Shown piece after piece: positions 9,001-16,913 of a DNA stretch of 64,000 nt. Position 1 is the first letter of the stretch. Each line of letters opens with the position of its first letter. The notes under the pieces are model-generated. The model saw only the letters and a program-made list of their open reading frames with translations, had not been told where the DNA came from and did not search any database. Origin of the DNA: Tsukamurella tyrosinosolvens (GTDB taxonomy: Bacteria; Actinomycetota; Actinomycetes; Mycobacteriales; Mycobacteriaceae); assembly GCF_900104775.1 (NCBI RefSeq), contig NZ_FNSA01000003.1:1922001-1986000 (forward strand), written 5' to 3'. Made by a program: the position numbers and the translations under genes.

Positions 9001-9234
9001 CACCGTCTGCCTGTCCGACGGTGCCGCCGCCGCGACCGCGCACGGGATGGTCGCGTCGACCTCCAGCGGCTTGTACATCGTGAGCGGCGCGGTGACCGGG
9101 GCGAGTGATCCCGACTGCGGCCAGTCGATCGTCACGGCGGTCTGCTTGATCGGCAGCAGGGGCGTCGCGATCGCGAGCACCAGGCCGATCAGGCCGGCGA
9201 CGACGGCGGCGATCCGGGCGATTCGGAGGTTCAC
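6094..9234 (-). CDS. Emb-family arabinosyltransferase (EmbA/B/C-like)
   Basis: A 1046-residue GT-C membrane enzyme, close to the ~1090 residues of mycobacterial Emb proteins. These transfer arabinose from decaprenyl-phosphoarabinose onto arabinogalactan or lipoarabinomannan and are the target of ethambutol. An N-terminal span (residues ~7-28) is followed by an extracytoplasmic domain, the catalytic Asp pair in APTSDDGYILG (D255-D256), about a dozen further spans and a C-terminal carbohydrate-binding region. It stands alone rather than in an embCAB cluster, so A, B or C type cannot be decided. GTG start with a leaderless-type promoter. Confidence 0.92.
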   Translation of the reverse strand: MNLRIARIAAVVAGLIGLVLAIATPLLPIKQTAVTIDWPQSGSLAPVTAPLTMYKPLEVDATIPCAVAAAAPSDRQTVLAATTPPPAGDRARTAGLFVTVDGEALTVRSRGALVHHVPRADLTRCGELRIAIDADHAFAAASGISAQGDVRGDLRPQVVGVFSDLPADLQGPTPKVTIDVDSRYTSSPSVLKGAAILVGVACVLVSLLALALLDRADGRRRGRLLPRSWLHVRLADVAVIGSLLAWHIVGAPTSDDGYILGMIKAAPHSGYMPEVFRYYDAPYAPFGMPFYVVSWMADLSVSSPWLRLPALLSGILAWFLLSREVLPRLGLSKRRAPRDYSRALWAMAAVFTLFWLTYNPGLRPEPIVAVGTVVTWCLVERSIATRRLAPAGVGLVVAGLTLSAAPTGSFAFVVFLVAAAPLWRAVVAHVRANGYAATLLTLGAAGASVLFLVFADHGLVEMLQSTKLLGDVGPSEPWHREIIRYEALFQQNPNGSVARRFAMLALFLGSAIVATLLLWRRRIPGLATGPARRVVAAIGVSLLVMAFNPTKWTHHFGAFATLGAMVAAIAVVAVGPRTIRRPQFRLLALAAVAGCATLAFETTNGWFYPGNFGIPWGGAAPTVAGVKIATVFGALTVVLLLASLVVHVTGRVPRLPEFGGRLPGFATPITLVATLIIAMIGATNVASIMIQRPAYSYGQQNLRSLAGDPCGMADEVLVERDATAGVLAPIGTAPDPLVGELNANFTPNGIAGSLSSSSRGAADLVRTGDADNTPSNTGGTGGGTLDAPGVNGSTAALPFGLDPARVPVVGSRQTGPQHSARAISSWYALPAGGIDRLLTISVAGRFGPGDLQLEFGTGEGTITPNGAVTPIDIGPAPAWRNLRVPAETVPAGATAVRVRATITAPSENTWVAYTPPRAPKLEPLQELLGDDPTLVDWGAGIGFPCQRQWRENGGVAEQPKWRILPERDLAAAATTTWQGGDAGGPLGWALLLAKAQTVPTYLNHDWGREWGALERYVPYVDAPAAQLGRTEVTRTGLWTPGPTPQE

Positions 9235-9242
9235 GATCAGTC

Positions 9243-9248
9243 AGGGTA
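9243..9248 (-). promoter_or_regulatory. predicted leaderless -10 element of the arabinosyltransferase
   Basis: TACCCT on the minus strand, 8 nt before the GTG start. An in-frame TGA 6 nt upstream of that GTG excludes a longer N-terminus. Confidence 0.45.
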
Positions 9249-9398
9249 TCGGCCCGGCGCGACGGGCCCGGTCGGCGCGCGGCGAGTCGCCCGAGACGGC
9301 TGTGAATTACGCCGTCTCAGCGGCTATGCTGTGACCACCGACACAGCCCACGCCCGGTTCCGCCACCCCTGGAACAGGGCGTATTGAGAGAAAGCACG

Positions 9399-12300
9399 GT
9401 GGTTTCAGTGACCCTTGACGCCAATTCGCCGATCGAGAAGCTCCCCGGCGGTACCGACGCCACGCGGGCGGGCCGGCACGACGCCGACCCCCGGGGCGGG
9501 CAGTCCGCCTCGGTCGAGTCCTTCTCGCTGGACGATCGGTACACGCGCGAAGAGGGCACGATCTACCTCACGGGCATTCAGGCCCTGGTGCGCATGGTGC
9601 GCGACCGGGCGCGGCTCGATCGCCGCCAGAACCTCAAGACGGGCTCGTTCATCTCCGGGTACGAGGGCTCGCCGCTCGCGGGTTACGACCTGGAGATCGC
9701 CAAGCGCACGAAGTACCTCAAGGACTTCGACATCGTCCACCGCCCCGGCCTCAACGAGGAGCTGGCCGCCACGTCGGTCATGGGCTCGCAGATCGCCGCG
9801 CAGGTCGGGCACCTCGACCGCGGCCTCGACGGCGTCACCGGCTACTGGTACGGCAAGGCTCCCGGCCTCGACCGCGCCACCGACGCGCTGCGGCACGCCA
9901 ACATGATCGGTACCCACCCCACGGGCGGCGCCGTCGCCCTCGTCGGCGACGACCCGGGCGCCAAGAGCTCGACGGTGCCGTGCGCCTCCGAGATGTCGCT
10001 CGCCGACCTCTACATGCCGATCCTCTACCCGGCAGACTCGCAGGACATCCTCGACCTCGGTGTGCACGCCGCGATCATGTCGCGCGTGTCCGGCTTGTGG
10101 ACCTCGCTGAAGATCTCCGCGCACGTCGCCGACGGATCGTCGACCGCGGACGTGCACCCGGACCGCATCCTGCCCGTCTACGGCGACCTGGGCACCAGCC
10201 CGCACGTCCCGTCGGGCCAGCTGCTCGGCGCGAAGCTGATGGAGCTCGAGCAGAACCAGCTCACCGTCCGCATGCCGCGCGCCACCGAGTACGCCCGGAT
10301 CAACCGCCTCAATCGGATCACGGTGCGCTCGAGCGACGACCGGATCGGCATCGTCTGCGCCGGCAAGACCTACCTCGACGTGCGCGAGTCCCTCCGGCTC
10401 ATCGGCATCGAGGACGACCAGCTCAACCGCCTCGGCATCCGGATCCTGAAGATGGGCATGGTCTACCCGTTCGAGCGGCAGATCCTGCACGAGTTCATCG
10501 ACGGCCTCGACGAGGTCATCGTGGTCGAGGAGAAGCGCGACTTCCTCGAGACGATGATGCGCGACATCCTGTTCCGGCACCCCGGCGCCCCGAACATCGT
10601 CGGCAAGGCCAACGAGGACGGCTCCACCCTGTTCTCCCGCTTCGGCGAGCTGGATGTCGACTCGGTCTCCCGCGGCCTCGCCCAGCGCCTCGCCCGCGTG
10701 CACCAGGTGCCCGCCGCGAAGGACTGGCTGGACCGCAAGGCCCAGGTCCGCACGCGGATCGAGCTGCCGCTCGCCGCGCGCAGTCCCTACTTCTGCTCGG
10801 GCTGCCCGCACAACACCTCCACCAAGGTCGCCGACGACACGCTGGTGGGCGCCGGCATCGGCTGTCACGCGATGGTGCTGCTCATGGATCCGCAGCAGGT
10901 CGGCGACGTCACCGGTGTCAGCCAGATGGGCGGCGAGGGCGCGCAGTGGGTGGGCATGGCGCCGTTCGTCACCGAGAAGCACTTCGTGCAGAACATCGGC
11001 GACGGCACGTTCATGCACTCGGGCTCGCTGGCGCTGCGCCAGTCCGTGGCCTCGGGCGAGCGGATCACGTACAAGCTGCTGTTCAACGGCACCGTCGCCA
11101 TGACGGGCGGCCAGGATCCGGTCGGCGAGATGACGCTGCCGCAGATCTGCACCCTGCTGCTCGCGGAGCGCGTGAGCAAGGTCGTCGTCACCTCCGACGA
11201 TCCCAAGCGCACCAAGGCCCTCGGCCTGCCGAAGGGCGTCGAGGTCCGCGACCGCGCCGACACGCTCGACGTGCAGCGCGAGCTGGCCGAGGTCGCCGGC
11301 GTGACAGTGCTCGTGCACGATCAGCACTGCGCCGCGGAGAAGCGCCGTAAGCGCAAGCGCGGCAAGTACCCCACGCCCAACCAGCGCGTGGTGATCAACG
11401 AGCGCATCTGCGAGGGCTGCGGCGACTGCGGCCAGAAGAGCAACTGCCTCTCGGTGCACCCGGTCGAGACGGAGTTCGGTCGCAAGACCCGCATCGACCA
11501 GAGCTCCTGCAACCTCGACTTCTCGTGCCTCAAGGGCGACTGCCCGTCGTTCGTGACGGTTACGCCGGGCGAGGTCGGCAAGGTCCGCAAGTCGGTGCCC
11601 GACATCACGGCGGAGTCGATCCCGCAGCCGAAGAAGGCCCGGCGCGAGGCGGACGGCATGGCCATCCGCATCACCGGCATCGGCGGCACGGGCGTGGTCA
11701 CCGTCTCGCAGATCCTGGCCACCGCCACGGTGCTCGACGGCCACTCGGCGCGCACCGTCGACATGACCGGCATGGCCCAGAAGGGCGGCGCCGTGGTCTC
11801 GGACATCAAGGTCTCGGCCACGTACGTCGACCAGGCCGCGAAGGTCGCCTCGGGCGACTGCGACGTGTACCTGTCCTGCGACAGCCTCGTCGGCGTCGAC
11901 CCGGCGAACCTCAAGGTCGCCTCGCCCGAGCGCACCACCTCGATCGTCTCGACGACCGAGGTCCCCACCGGCCAGATGGTGATCGACACGTCGGTCGGCT
12001 ACCCGGACTCGCGGAGCATCCACGAGGCCATCGACCGGGCGTCGCTGCGGACCGTCTACCTCGATCCGGGCGACCTGACCCTGCAGCTGTTCGGCGACGA
12101 GCAGTACGCGAACCTGTTCATGGTCGGCGCCGCGTTCCAGACGGGCGCCCTGCCCATCAGCTCCGCGTCGATCGAGCGGGCCATCGAGCTCAACGGCGTC
12201 GCCGTGGAGAAGAACCTGCAGGCGTTCCGCCGCGGCCGCCAGTCGGTCTCGGACCCGGCCGGCGTCAAGGCCGCGATCGACGCGCTGCACCCCGTGCCCG

Positions 12301-12992
12301 CGCCGGCCCCGGTCAGCGCGTTCGCCAAGAGCCTCGTCGCCGTCCTCGACGGCGGCTCCGAGGAACTGCTGCGCCAGGTCGGCCTGCGCGTCGACGAGCT
12401 GGTCGCGTACCAGGACAAGGCCTACGCCGAGCGCTACGTCGCCGACGTGGCCCGCGTCTTCCGCGCCGAGAAGAGCTGGGAATCCGAGGATCTCACCGCG
12501 GCCGTTGCGCACAACCTGCACAAGCTGATGGCCTACAAGGACGAGTACGAGGTGGCCCGGCTCTCGCAGGACGCCGGCTTCGCGGCGCAGGTCGCCGACG
12601 AGTTCGGTGCCGACGCCAAGAAGGCGATCCGCCTGCACCCGCCGACGCTGCGGGAGATGGGCCTGAAGAACAAGCTCGCCCTGGGCGAGTGGGTGAACCC
12701 GGGCATGAAGACGCTGGCGAAGATGAAGCGCCTGCGCGGCACCAAGCTCGACGTCTTCGGCATGACCGAGATGCGCCGCATGGAGCGCACCCTCATCGCG
12801 GAGTACCGCGCACTGGTGGGCCTCATGATCGCCGCCGCCGAGGGCGGTCGCGTCGCGGACGAGCAGCGCGTTCAGGTCGTGGCCCTCGCCGAGCTGCCCG
12901 ACATGGTCCGCGGCTACGAGTCGATCAAGACCGGCAACGTCGAGAAGTACCGCGCCGCGGTGCAGGCGCAGCTGGAGACTCTGGGCTGGTAG
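9399..12992 (+). CDS. single-chain indolepyruvate ferredoxin oxidoreductase family protein
   Basis: About 1197 residues fusing the alpha, beta and gamma parts of a 2-oxoacid:ferredoxin oxidoreductase. In order: a pyrimidine-binding domain; a thiamine-diphosphate domain (SGCPHNTSTKV, GIGCHAMVLLMD, GDGTFMHSG); an iron-sulfur segment near residue 670 (CEGCGDCGQKSNC) plus a second Cys set (CNLDFSCLKGDC); and the gamma domain (GIGGTGVVTVSQ). Such enzymes decarboxylate aryl pyruvates to acyl-CoA, passing electrons to ferredoxin. The GTG at 9399 follows GAGAGAAAG; TTG 9384 and GTG 9408 are alternatives. True substrate unknown. Confidence 0.9.
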   Translation: MVSVTLDANSPIEKLPGGTDATRAGRHDADPRGGQSASVESFSLDDRYTREEGTIYLTGIQALVRMVRDRARLDRRQNLKTGSFISGYEGSPLAGYDLEIAKRTKYLKDFDIVHRPGLNEELAATSVMGSQIAAQVGHLDRGLDGVTGYWYGKAPGLDRATDALRHANMIGTHPTGGAVALVGDDPGAKSSTVPCASEMSLADLYMPILYPADSQDILDLGVHAAIMSRVSGLWTSLKISAHVADGSSTADVHPDRILPVYGDLGTSPHVPSGQLLGAKLMELEQNQLTVRMPRATEYARINRLNRITVRSSDDRIGIVCAGKTYLDVRESLRLIGIEDDQLNRLGIRILKMGMVYPFERQILHEFIDGLDEVIVVEEKRDFLETMMRDILFRHPGAPNIVGKANEDGSTLFSRFGELDVDSVSRGLAQRLARVHQVPAAKDWLDRKAQVRTRIELPLAARSPYFCSGCPHNTSTKVADDTLVGAGIGCHAMVLLMDPQQVGDVTGVSQMGGEGAQWVGMAPFVTEKHFVQNIGDGTFMHSGSLALRQSVASGERITYKLLFNGTVAMTGGQDPVGEMTLPQICTLLLAERVSKVVVTSDDPKRTKALGLPKGVEVRDRADTLDVQRELAEVAGVTVLVHDQHCAAEKRRKRKRGKYPTPNQRVVINERICEGCGDCGQKSNCLSVHPVETEFGRKTRIDQSSCNLDFSCLKGDCPSFVTVTPGEVGKVRKSVPDITAESIPQPKKARREADGMAIRITGIGGTGVVTVSQILATATVLDGHSARTVDMTGMAQKGGAVVSDIKVSATYVDQAAKVASGDCDVYLSCDSLVGVDPANLKVASPERTTSIVSTTEVPTGQMVIDTSVGYPDSRSIHEAIDRASLRTVYLDPGDLTLQLFGDEQYANLFMVGAAFQTGALPISSASIERAIELNGVAVEKNLQAFRRGRQSVSDPAGVKAAIDALHPVPAPAPVSAFAKSLVAVLDGGSEELLRQVGLRVDELVAYQDKAYAERYVADVARVFRAEKSWESEDLTAAVAHNLHKLMAYKDEYEVARLSQDAGFAAQVADEFGADAKKAIRLHPPTLREMGLKNKLALGEWVNPGMKTLAKMKRLRGTKLDVFGMTEMRRMERTLIAEYRALVGLMIAAAEGGRVADEQRVQVVALAELPDMVRGYESIKTGNVEKYRAAVQAQLETLGW

Positions 12993-13011
12993 CTCCCGTT
13001 CTCTCGTGTTC

Positions 13012-13051
13012 GACGGTGACCGTCCCTCCGCCCGGAGGGGCGGTCACCGTC
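13012..13051. terminator. bidirectional hairpin between the oxidoreductase and DUF2000 gene
   Basis: Arms GACGGTGACCG and CGGTCACCGTC (11 bp, perfect) enclose a second stem CCTCC/GGAGG. It lies between convergent stops and is followed by GTCTTCC. Its outer arm resembles hairpins at 44383-44421 and 46597-46639. Confidence 0.8.
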
Positions 13052-13064
13052 GTCTTCCGACGAC

Positions 13065-13487
13065 TCACGGGTGCATCCGGGCGCCCTTCATGATCCGGTC
13101 GACGGCGTTCTTGGGGCCGTGGACGCCGATGCCGACGAGGTCCAGCGCGGCAGTGCCGACCGCCTGGACCGCGGCGCGGTTGTCCCGGTCGTTGCCGGTC
13201 GAGAACAGTTCCCGGGTGAAGACGGAGACGGTCAGGCCCCGTCCCAGCGCTCGTTGGTGCGCGGCACGGAGCGTCTCCGCGGTGCCCTCGAAGACGAGGA
13301 CTGGCTGGCGGAACATGGGCAGGTACGCGGTGCCGTCGGCGTCGGCGTAGGGCTCGCCGACGACCTCGGGGACCGTGGCGGCGATACCGCTGACGAGGAA
13401 GGCCGTGGTGTTGAGGCGCTGCCAGCCGGCGAGATCGTCGCGGAGCAGCACCGCGATCTTGGTGTCGAATCGGATCGTCTCGGTCAT
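13065..13487 (-). CDS. DUF2000 family protein
   Basis: A 140-residue protein with the DUF2000 pattern: an N-terminal KIAVLLRDDLAGWQRLN segment, a central FRQPVLVFEG strand and LVGIGVHGPKNAVDRIMKG at the C-terminus. The fold is thought to resemble peptidyl-tRNA hydrolase 2, but no activity is established. It has an ATG with CTGGAGG just upstream. It is divergent from an AraC regulator 51 bp away, which probably controls it. Confidence 0.78.
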   Translation of the reverse strand: MTETIRFDTKIAVLLRDDLAGWQRLNTTAFLVSGIAATVPEVVGEPYADADGTAYLPMFRQPVLVFEGTAETLRAAHQRALGRGLTVSVFTRELFSTGNDRDNRAAVQAVGTAALDLVGIGVHGPKNAVDRIMKGARMHP

Positions 13488-13538
13488 GCCTCCAGCGTCG
13501 TCGCCGGCACGTGCCCGGGTCTTGTACATACTTGATGG

Positions 13539-14342
13539 ATGTCCGCGGAGTCGAGCGTCGCGTGGCGACCCCGCGTCGAGGGGATCGCCGAGGTGTTCCG
13601 GGCGCACTTCGAGGAGCACGCCTACCCGATGCACACGCACGAGGTGTGGACGCTGCTCACGGTCGATCGCGGGCGCATCGGGTACGAGCTGGGCGGCGAG
13701 CGGTGCGATTCGTCGCCGCGGTCGGTGACGCTGCTGCCGCCGCACGTCGCGCACGACGGGCACAGCCTCACGGCGGGCGGGTTCGACAAGCGCGTGATCT
13801 ACCTGGAGTCGCGGATGCTCGACGGGATCGGGCGCGCCGTCGGCAGGCCGACGCTGCTCGACGGCCCGCTCCGGCAGCGTGTCGACCGGCTCAACCGGGC
13901 GCTCGTCGCGCCGGGGGAGGAGTTCGAAGCGGCGAGCCGGCTCGCCCTGATCGTCGAACGGCTGCAGTGGCACCTGGACGGCAATCCGGAGCCGGCGCGG
14001 GCGCCGCGGAACCGGCCGGTCGCGCACGCTCTCCGGGATCTCCTCGACGGCAGCATCCGCGAGGGCATGACGCTCGAGGAGGCGGGACGTGCGCTCCACG
14101 TGGACCCGTCGCACCTGGTCAGGGAGTTCTCCCGTGAGTTCGGGCTCCCGCCGCACAGGTACCTGATCGGCCGCCGGGTCGAGCTCGCGCGCAGGTTACT
14201 GCTGGCCGGCGGCGCCGCGGCGGACGTCTCGGTGGAGGCGGGGTTCCACGACCAGTCGCACCTCAACCGTCACTTCAAGTCGATGGTCGGGACCACGCCC
14301 GGCCGCTTCGCGCGGAGCGGCGGAACCGCAGCTCGGAGGTGA
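13539..14342 (+). CDS. AraC family transcriptional regulator
   Basis: A 267-residue regulator. Residues ~10-95 form a cupin sensor domain (HTHEVWTLLTVDRGRIGYE, LLPPHVAHDG), and the C-terminal ~100 residues form the double helix-turn-helix (MTLEEAGRALHVDPSHLVRE and VSVEAGFHDQSHLNRHFKS). Divergence from the DUF2000 gene across 51 bp suggests mutual control. The effector is unknown. It reads toward recA but has no evident role in DNA damage. Confidence 0.86.
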   Translation: MSAESSVAWRPRVEGIAEVFRAHFEEHAYPMHTHEVWTLLTVDRGRIGYELGGERCDSSPRSVTLLPPHVAHDGHSLTAGGFDKRVIYLESRMLDGIGRAVGRPTLLDGPLRQRVDRLNRALVAPGEEFEAASRLALIVERLQWHLDGNPEPARAPRNRPVAHALRDLLDGSIREGMTLEEAGRALHVDPSHLVREFSREFGLPPHRYLIGRRVELARRLLLAGGAAADVSVEAGFHDQSHLNRHFKSMVGTTPGRFARSGGTAARR

Positions 14343-14401
14343 TCTCCGCCTGGTGCTCCGGCGTGGTCGGGGGAAGGGGCGGCGTGTCGCGCGTTCGATG
14401 C

Positions 14402-14429
14402 TTGCTTCGAACGCAGGTTCGCCTATAGT
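14402..14429 (+). promoter_or_regulatory. recA SOS promoter with LexA box
   Basis: A LexA box CGAACGCAGGTTCG (14408-14421) fills the spacer between a TTGCTT -35 (14402-14407) and a TATAGT -10 (14424-14429). It matches the actinobacterial SOS consensus CGAAC-N4-GTTCG exactly. LexA bound here would block RNA polymerase directly. Confidence 0.88.
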
Positions 14430-14488
14430 CGACGGTGTTCGACGTGAAAGTGAGCCGGCGAGAGCGCGCCCGATGCGGATGCGAAAAC

Positions 14489-14511
14489 TTGTCAGAGGGT
14501 CCCTCTAGCGT
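14489..14511 (+). promoter_or_regulatory. PafBC-type (RecA-NDp) promoter of recA
   Basis: TTGTCAGAG, 8 bp, then TAGCGT. This fits the published LexA-independent DNA-damage promoter tTGTCRGtg-N8-TAnnnT of mycobacteria, which is activated by PafBC. It lies 67 bp upstream of the recA start and 60 bp downstream of the LexA-controlled promoter. Confidence 0.75.
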
Positions 14512-14577
14512 CCGTAGCAACAGTAGAACCCAGCGCCGGCGGTACTTCCCACCCCGGCCCGAAGGACGGAGAGTCCC

Positions 14578-15627
14578 ATGGCACCTGCACCCGCGGATCG
14601 CGATAAGGCCCTCGAGCTGGCGCTCGCCCAGATCGACAAGAGCTACGGCAAGGGCTCCGTCATGCGCCTCGGAGACGAGGTGCGTCAGCCCATCGCGGTG
14701 ATCCCCACCGGCTCCATCGCGCTGGACGTGGCGCTCGGCATCGGCGGCCTCCCGCGCGGCCGCGTCATCGAGGTCTACGGCCCGGAGTCCTCGGGTAAGA
14801 CCACCGTCGCCCTGCACGCGGTCGCGGAGGCGCAGGCCAACGGCGGCATCGCGGCCTTCATCGACGCGGAGCACGCGCTCGACCCCGACTACGCCGCGAA
14901 GCTGGGTGTCGATACCGACGCCCTCCTCGTCTCGCAGCCCGATACGGGTGAGCAGGCGCTGGAGATCGCGGACATGCTGATCCGCTCCGGCGCGCTCGAC
15001 ATCATCGTGATCGACTCGGTGGCGGCCCTGGTGCCCAAGGCCGAGATCGAGGGCGAGATGGGCGACAGTCACGTCGGTCTGCAGGCCCGCCTCATGAGCC
15101 AGGCGCTCCGCAAGATGACGGGCGCGCTGAACAACTCGGGCACCACCGCCATCTTCATCAACCAGCTGCGCGAGAAGATCGGCGTCATGTTCGGCTCGCC
15201 CGAGACCACCACGGGCGGTAAGGCGCTGAAGTTCTACGCCTCCGTGCGCCTGGACGTGCGCCGCATCGAGACTCTCAAGGACGGCACCGACGCGGTGGGC
15301 AACCGCACCCGCGTCAAGGTCGTCAAGAACAAGGTCTCCCCGCCGTTCAAGCAGGCCGAGTTCGACATCATCTACGGCCAGGGCATCAGCCGTGAGGGCT
15401 CCATCATCGACATGGGCGTCAACGAGGGCTTCATCCGCAAGTCCGGCTCCTGGTACACGTACGACGGTGACCAGCTGGGCCAGGGCAAGGAGAACGCCCG
15501 CAAGTTCCTGGTCGAGAACCCGGACGTCCGCGACGAGATCGAGAAGCGGATCAAGGAGAAGCTCGGCGTGGGCGCCGACGTCACCGCCGACGCCGACGAG
15601 ATCGCTCCCGCGCCCGTCGACTTCTAG
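14578..15627 (+). CDS. recA: recombinase RecA
   Basis: A 349-residue RecA: ATP-dependent strand exchange, and co-protease for LexA. Walker A is GPESSGKTT (residues 68-76); Walker B is in [20 protein letters not shown]; loop 2 and the C-terminal acidic tail ([12 protein letters not shown]) are intact. No intein interrupts it, unlike M. tuberculosis recA. A GGACGGAGAG ribosome binding site precedes the ATG. It is followed after 6 bp by recX and driven by both a LexA and a PafBC-type promoter. Confidence 0.98.
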   Translation: MAPAPADRDKALELALAQIDKSYGKGSVMRLGDEVRQPIAVIPTGSIALDVALGIGGLPRGRVIEVYGPESSGKTTVALHAVAEAQANGGIAAFIDAEHALDPDYAAKLGVDTDALLVSQPDTGEQALEIADMLIRSGALDIIVIDSVAALVPKAEIEGEMGDSHVGLQARLMSQALRKMTGALNNSGTTAIFINQLREKIGVMFGSPETTTGGKALKFYASVRLDVRRIETLKDGTDAVGNRTRVKVVKNKVSPPFKQAEFDIIYGQGISREGSIIDMGVNEGFIRKSGSWYTYDGDQLGQGKENARKFLVENPDVRDEIEKRIKEKLGVGADVTADADEIAPAPVDF

Positions 15628-15633
15628 GCCGCG

Positions 15634-16245
15634 ATGGTGGACTACGCCGACGACGAGGTCGTCTCCCGGGGCCGGCGCCGCGGGCGCCGCTCCCGCGACG
15701 GCGGCGGTCCGGCGGACGGCGAACCTCAGCAGCAGGTGGAGCAGGACCCGGCTAAGCGTGAGGCACTGGCCCGGGACCTGGTCTACCGCGCCCTCGGGAT
15801 GCGCGACCACTCGCGGGCCGAGCTGCGGAACAAGCTCGCCCGCCGCGGATTCGACGAGGAGCTGACCGAGCGGATGCTCGACAAGTTCGTCGCCGCCGGC
15901 CTCATCGACGACGCCGCGTTCGCGCAGCGCTGGGTCCAGTCGAGGCACCAGTTCTCGGGCCGGGGCCGTCGCGCCCTGGCACAGGAGCTGCGCACGAAGG
16001 GCGTCGGCGAGGAAGAGGCGTCGGCCGCGCTCGATACCGTCAGCCGCGAGGACGAGCGGGAGCGCGCCGCAGAGCTGGTGGACCGCAAGCTCGCCCGCGT
16101 CGAGGTCCCCGAGGACCGCGTCGAGCGGGACAAGTTGACGCAGCGGCTCGTCGGGATGCTCGGCCGCCGCGGGTACCACCCGTCTCTGGCGCTGTCCGTC
16201 GTCCTCGATGCGATCCGCGCGAAGGCCGACGCCGCACAGGACTAG
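15634..16245 (+). CDS. recX: regulatory protein RecX
   Basis: A 203-residue modulator that binds RecA filaments and limits RecA activity. A polar, basic N-terminal extension (~residues 1-45, including RGRRRGRRSRDG) precedes three RecX helical repeats: ALGMRDHSRAELRNKLARRG, then FAQRWVQSRHQFSGRGRRAL, then LVGMLGRRGYHPSLALSVVL. It starts 6 bp after recA and is co-transcribed, which keeps it under SOS control. A strong terminator follows. Confidence 0.93.
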   Translation: MVDYADDEVVSRGRRRGRRSRDGGGPADGEPQQQVEQDPAKREALARDLVYRALGMRDHSRAELRNKLARRGFDEELTERMLDKFVAAGLIDDAAFAQRWVQSRHQFSGRGRRALAQELRTKGVGEEEASAALDTVSREDERERAAELVDRKLARVEVPEDRVERDKLTQRLVGMLGRRGYHPSLALSVVLDAIRAKADAAQD

Positions 16246-16319
16246 CGCGAACGATCGCCCGCCCGAGGACGGACCGGCGAGCGACGAAGACGAGGGGAGT
16301 GGATCCCCGTGCCAAGTGG

Positions 16320-16345
16320 AGCCCCCGGAGAACACTCCGGGGGCT
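16320..16345 (+). terminator. recA-recX terminator
   Basis: Arms AGCCCCCGGAG and CTCCGGGGGCT (11 bp, perfect), loop AACA, 75 bp past the recX stop, followed by TCGCT. The rest of the 290-bp gap (16246-16535) shows no other clear element besides the ribosome binding site of the next gene. Confidence 0.85.
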
Positions 16346-16535
16346 TCGCTGCGTCGGCACCCTGGCACTCGGCCCTTTCCACGCGCGTGGGCGAGGCGGT
16401 AGGGTACCCGGCATGACTGCCGGAACGGCCTCGGGCCACGCACAGACGGGTGATCCGGCGAACGGTTGACGGCGCGGTCTCCGCCGCTCGGAATCAGGCG
16501 ACGCACATCACGATTCCGAACCCGAAGGAGATTCC

Positions 16536-16910
16536 ATGCCCGCACGTTTCAACCACACCATCATCTTCGCCGTGAACAGCGAGGAGTCCGCGGCGTTCTA
16601 CCGCGACTACCTCGAGGCGCGCCCCGCGCAGTCCTGGGGCCCGTTCACCAACCTCGAGATCGAGGACGGCGTCCTGCTGCAGATCGCGGCGCCGCCGATC
16701 GACGTCCAGGCGCAGCACTACGCCTTCCTCGTCGACGACGGGCATTTCGACCGCGCCTACGCGCTCCTCGTCGATCGCGGGGTCGACCACGCCGCCGACC
16801 CGTTCTGGAAGGAGCCGGGCCGCATCAATCACGAGCACGGCGGCCGGGGCGTCTACGTCCGCGATCCGGCGGGGCACGGCATCGAGCTGCTCACCCGGCC
16901 GTATCTGTGA
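16536..16910 (+). CDS. VOC family protein (glyoxalase/dioxygenase superfamily)
   Basis: A 124-residue protein with the paired beta-alpha-beta-beta-beta modules of the vicinal oxygen chelate fold: FNHTIIFAVNSEESAAFYRD at the start and RGVYVRDPAGHGIELLTRPY at the end. Candidate metal ligands are His7, His59 and the Glu of GIELLT. It has a strong AAGGAGA ribosome binding site. Members include lyases, dioxygenases and binding proteins; the substrate is not inferable. It is convergent with the ABC operon, with only 3 bp between stops. Confidence 0.78.
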   Translation: MPARFNHTIIFAVNSEESAAFYRDYLEARPAQSWGPFTNLEIEDGVLLQIAAPPIDVQAQHYAFLVDDGHFDRAYALLVDRGVDHAADPFWKEPGRINHEHGGRGVYVRDPAGHGIELLTRPYL

Positions 16911-16913
16911 CGG

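Noticed and set aside
9405-12638. A 1077-codon open frame on the minus strand inside the indolepyruvate oxidoreductase
   Set aside because: It is the antisense shadow of a high-GC gene: its composition is dominated by Asp, Arg, Val, Ala, Leu and His repeats, with no domain, while the plus frame has complete cofactor motifs.
14578-15627. Intein in recA
   Set aside because: The 349-residue frame is continuous with all RecA motifs at normal spacing.
16246-16535. Possible small RNA or gene in the recX-VOC gap
   Set aside because: Only a terminator and a ribosome binding site can be supported; no tRNA-like fold, conserved frame or promoter is visible.
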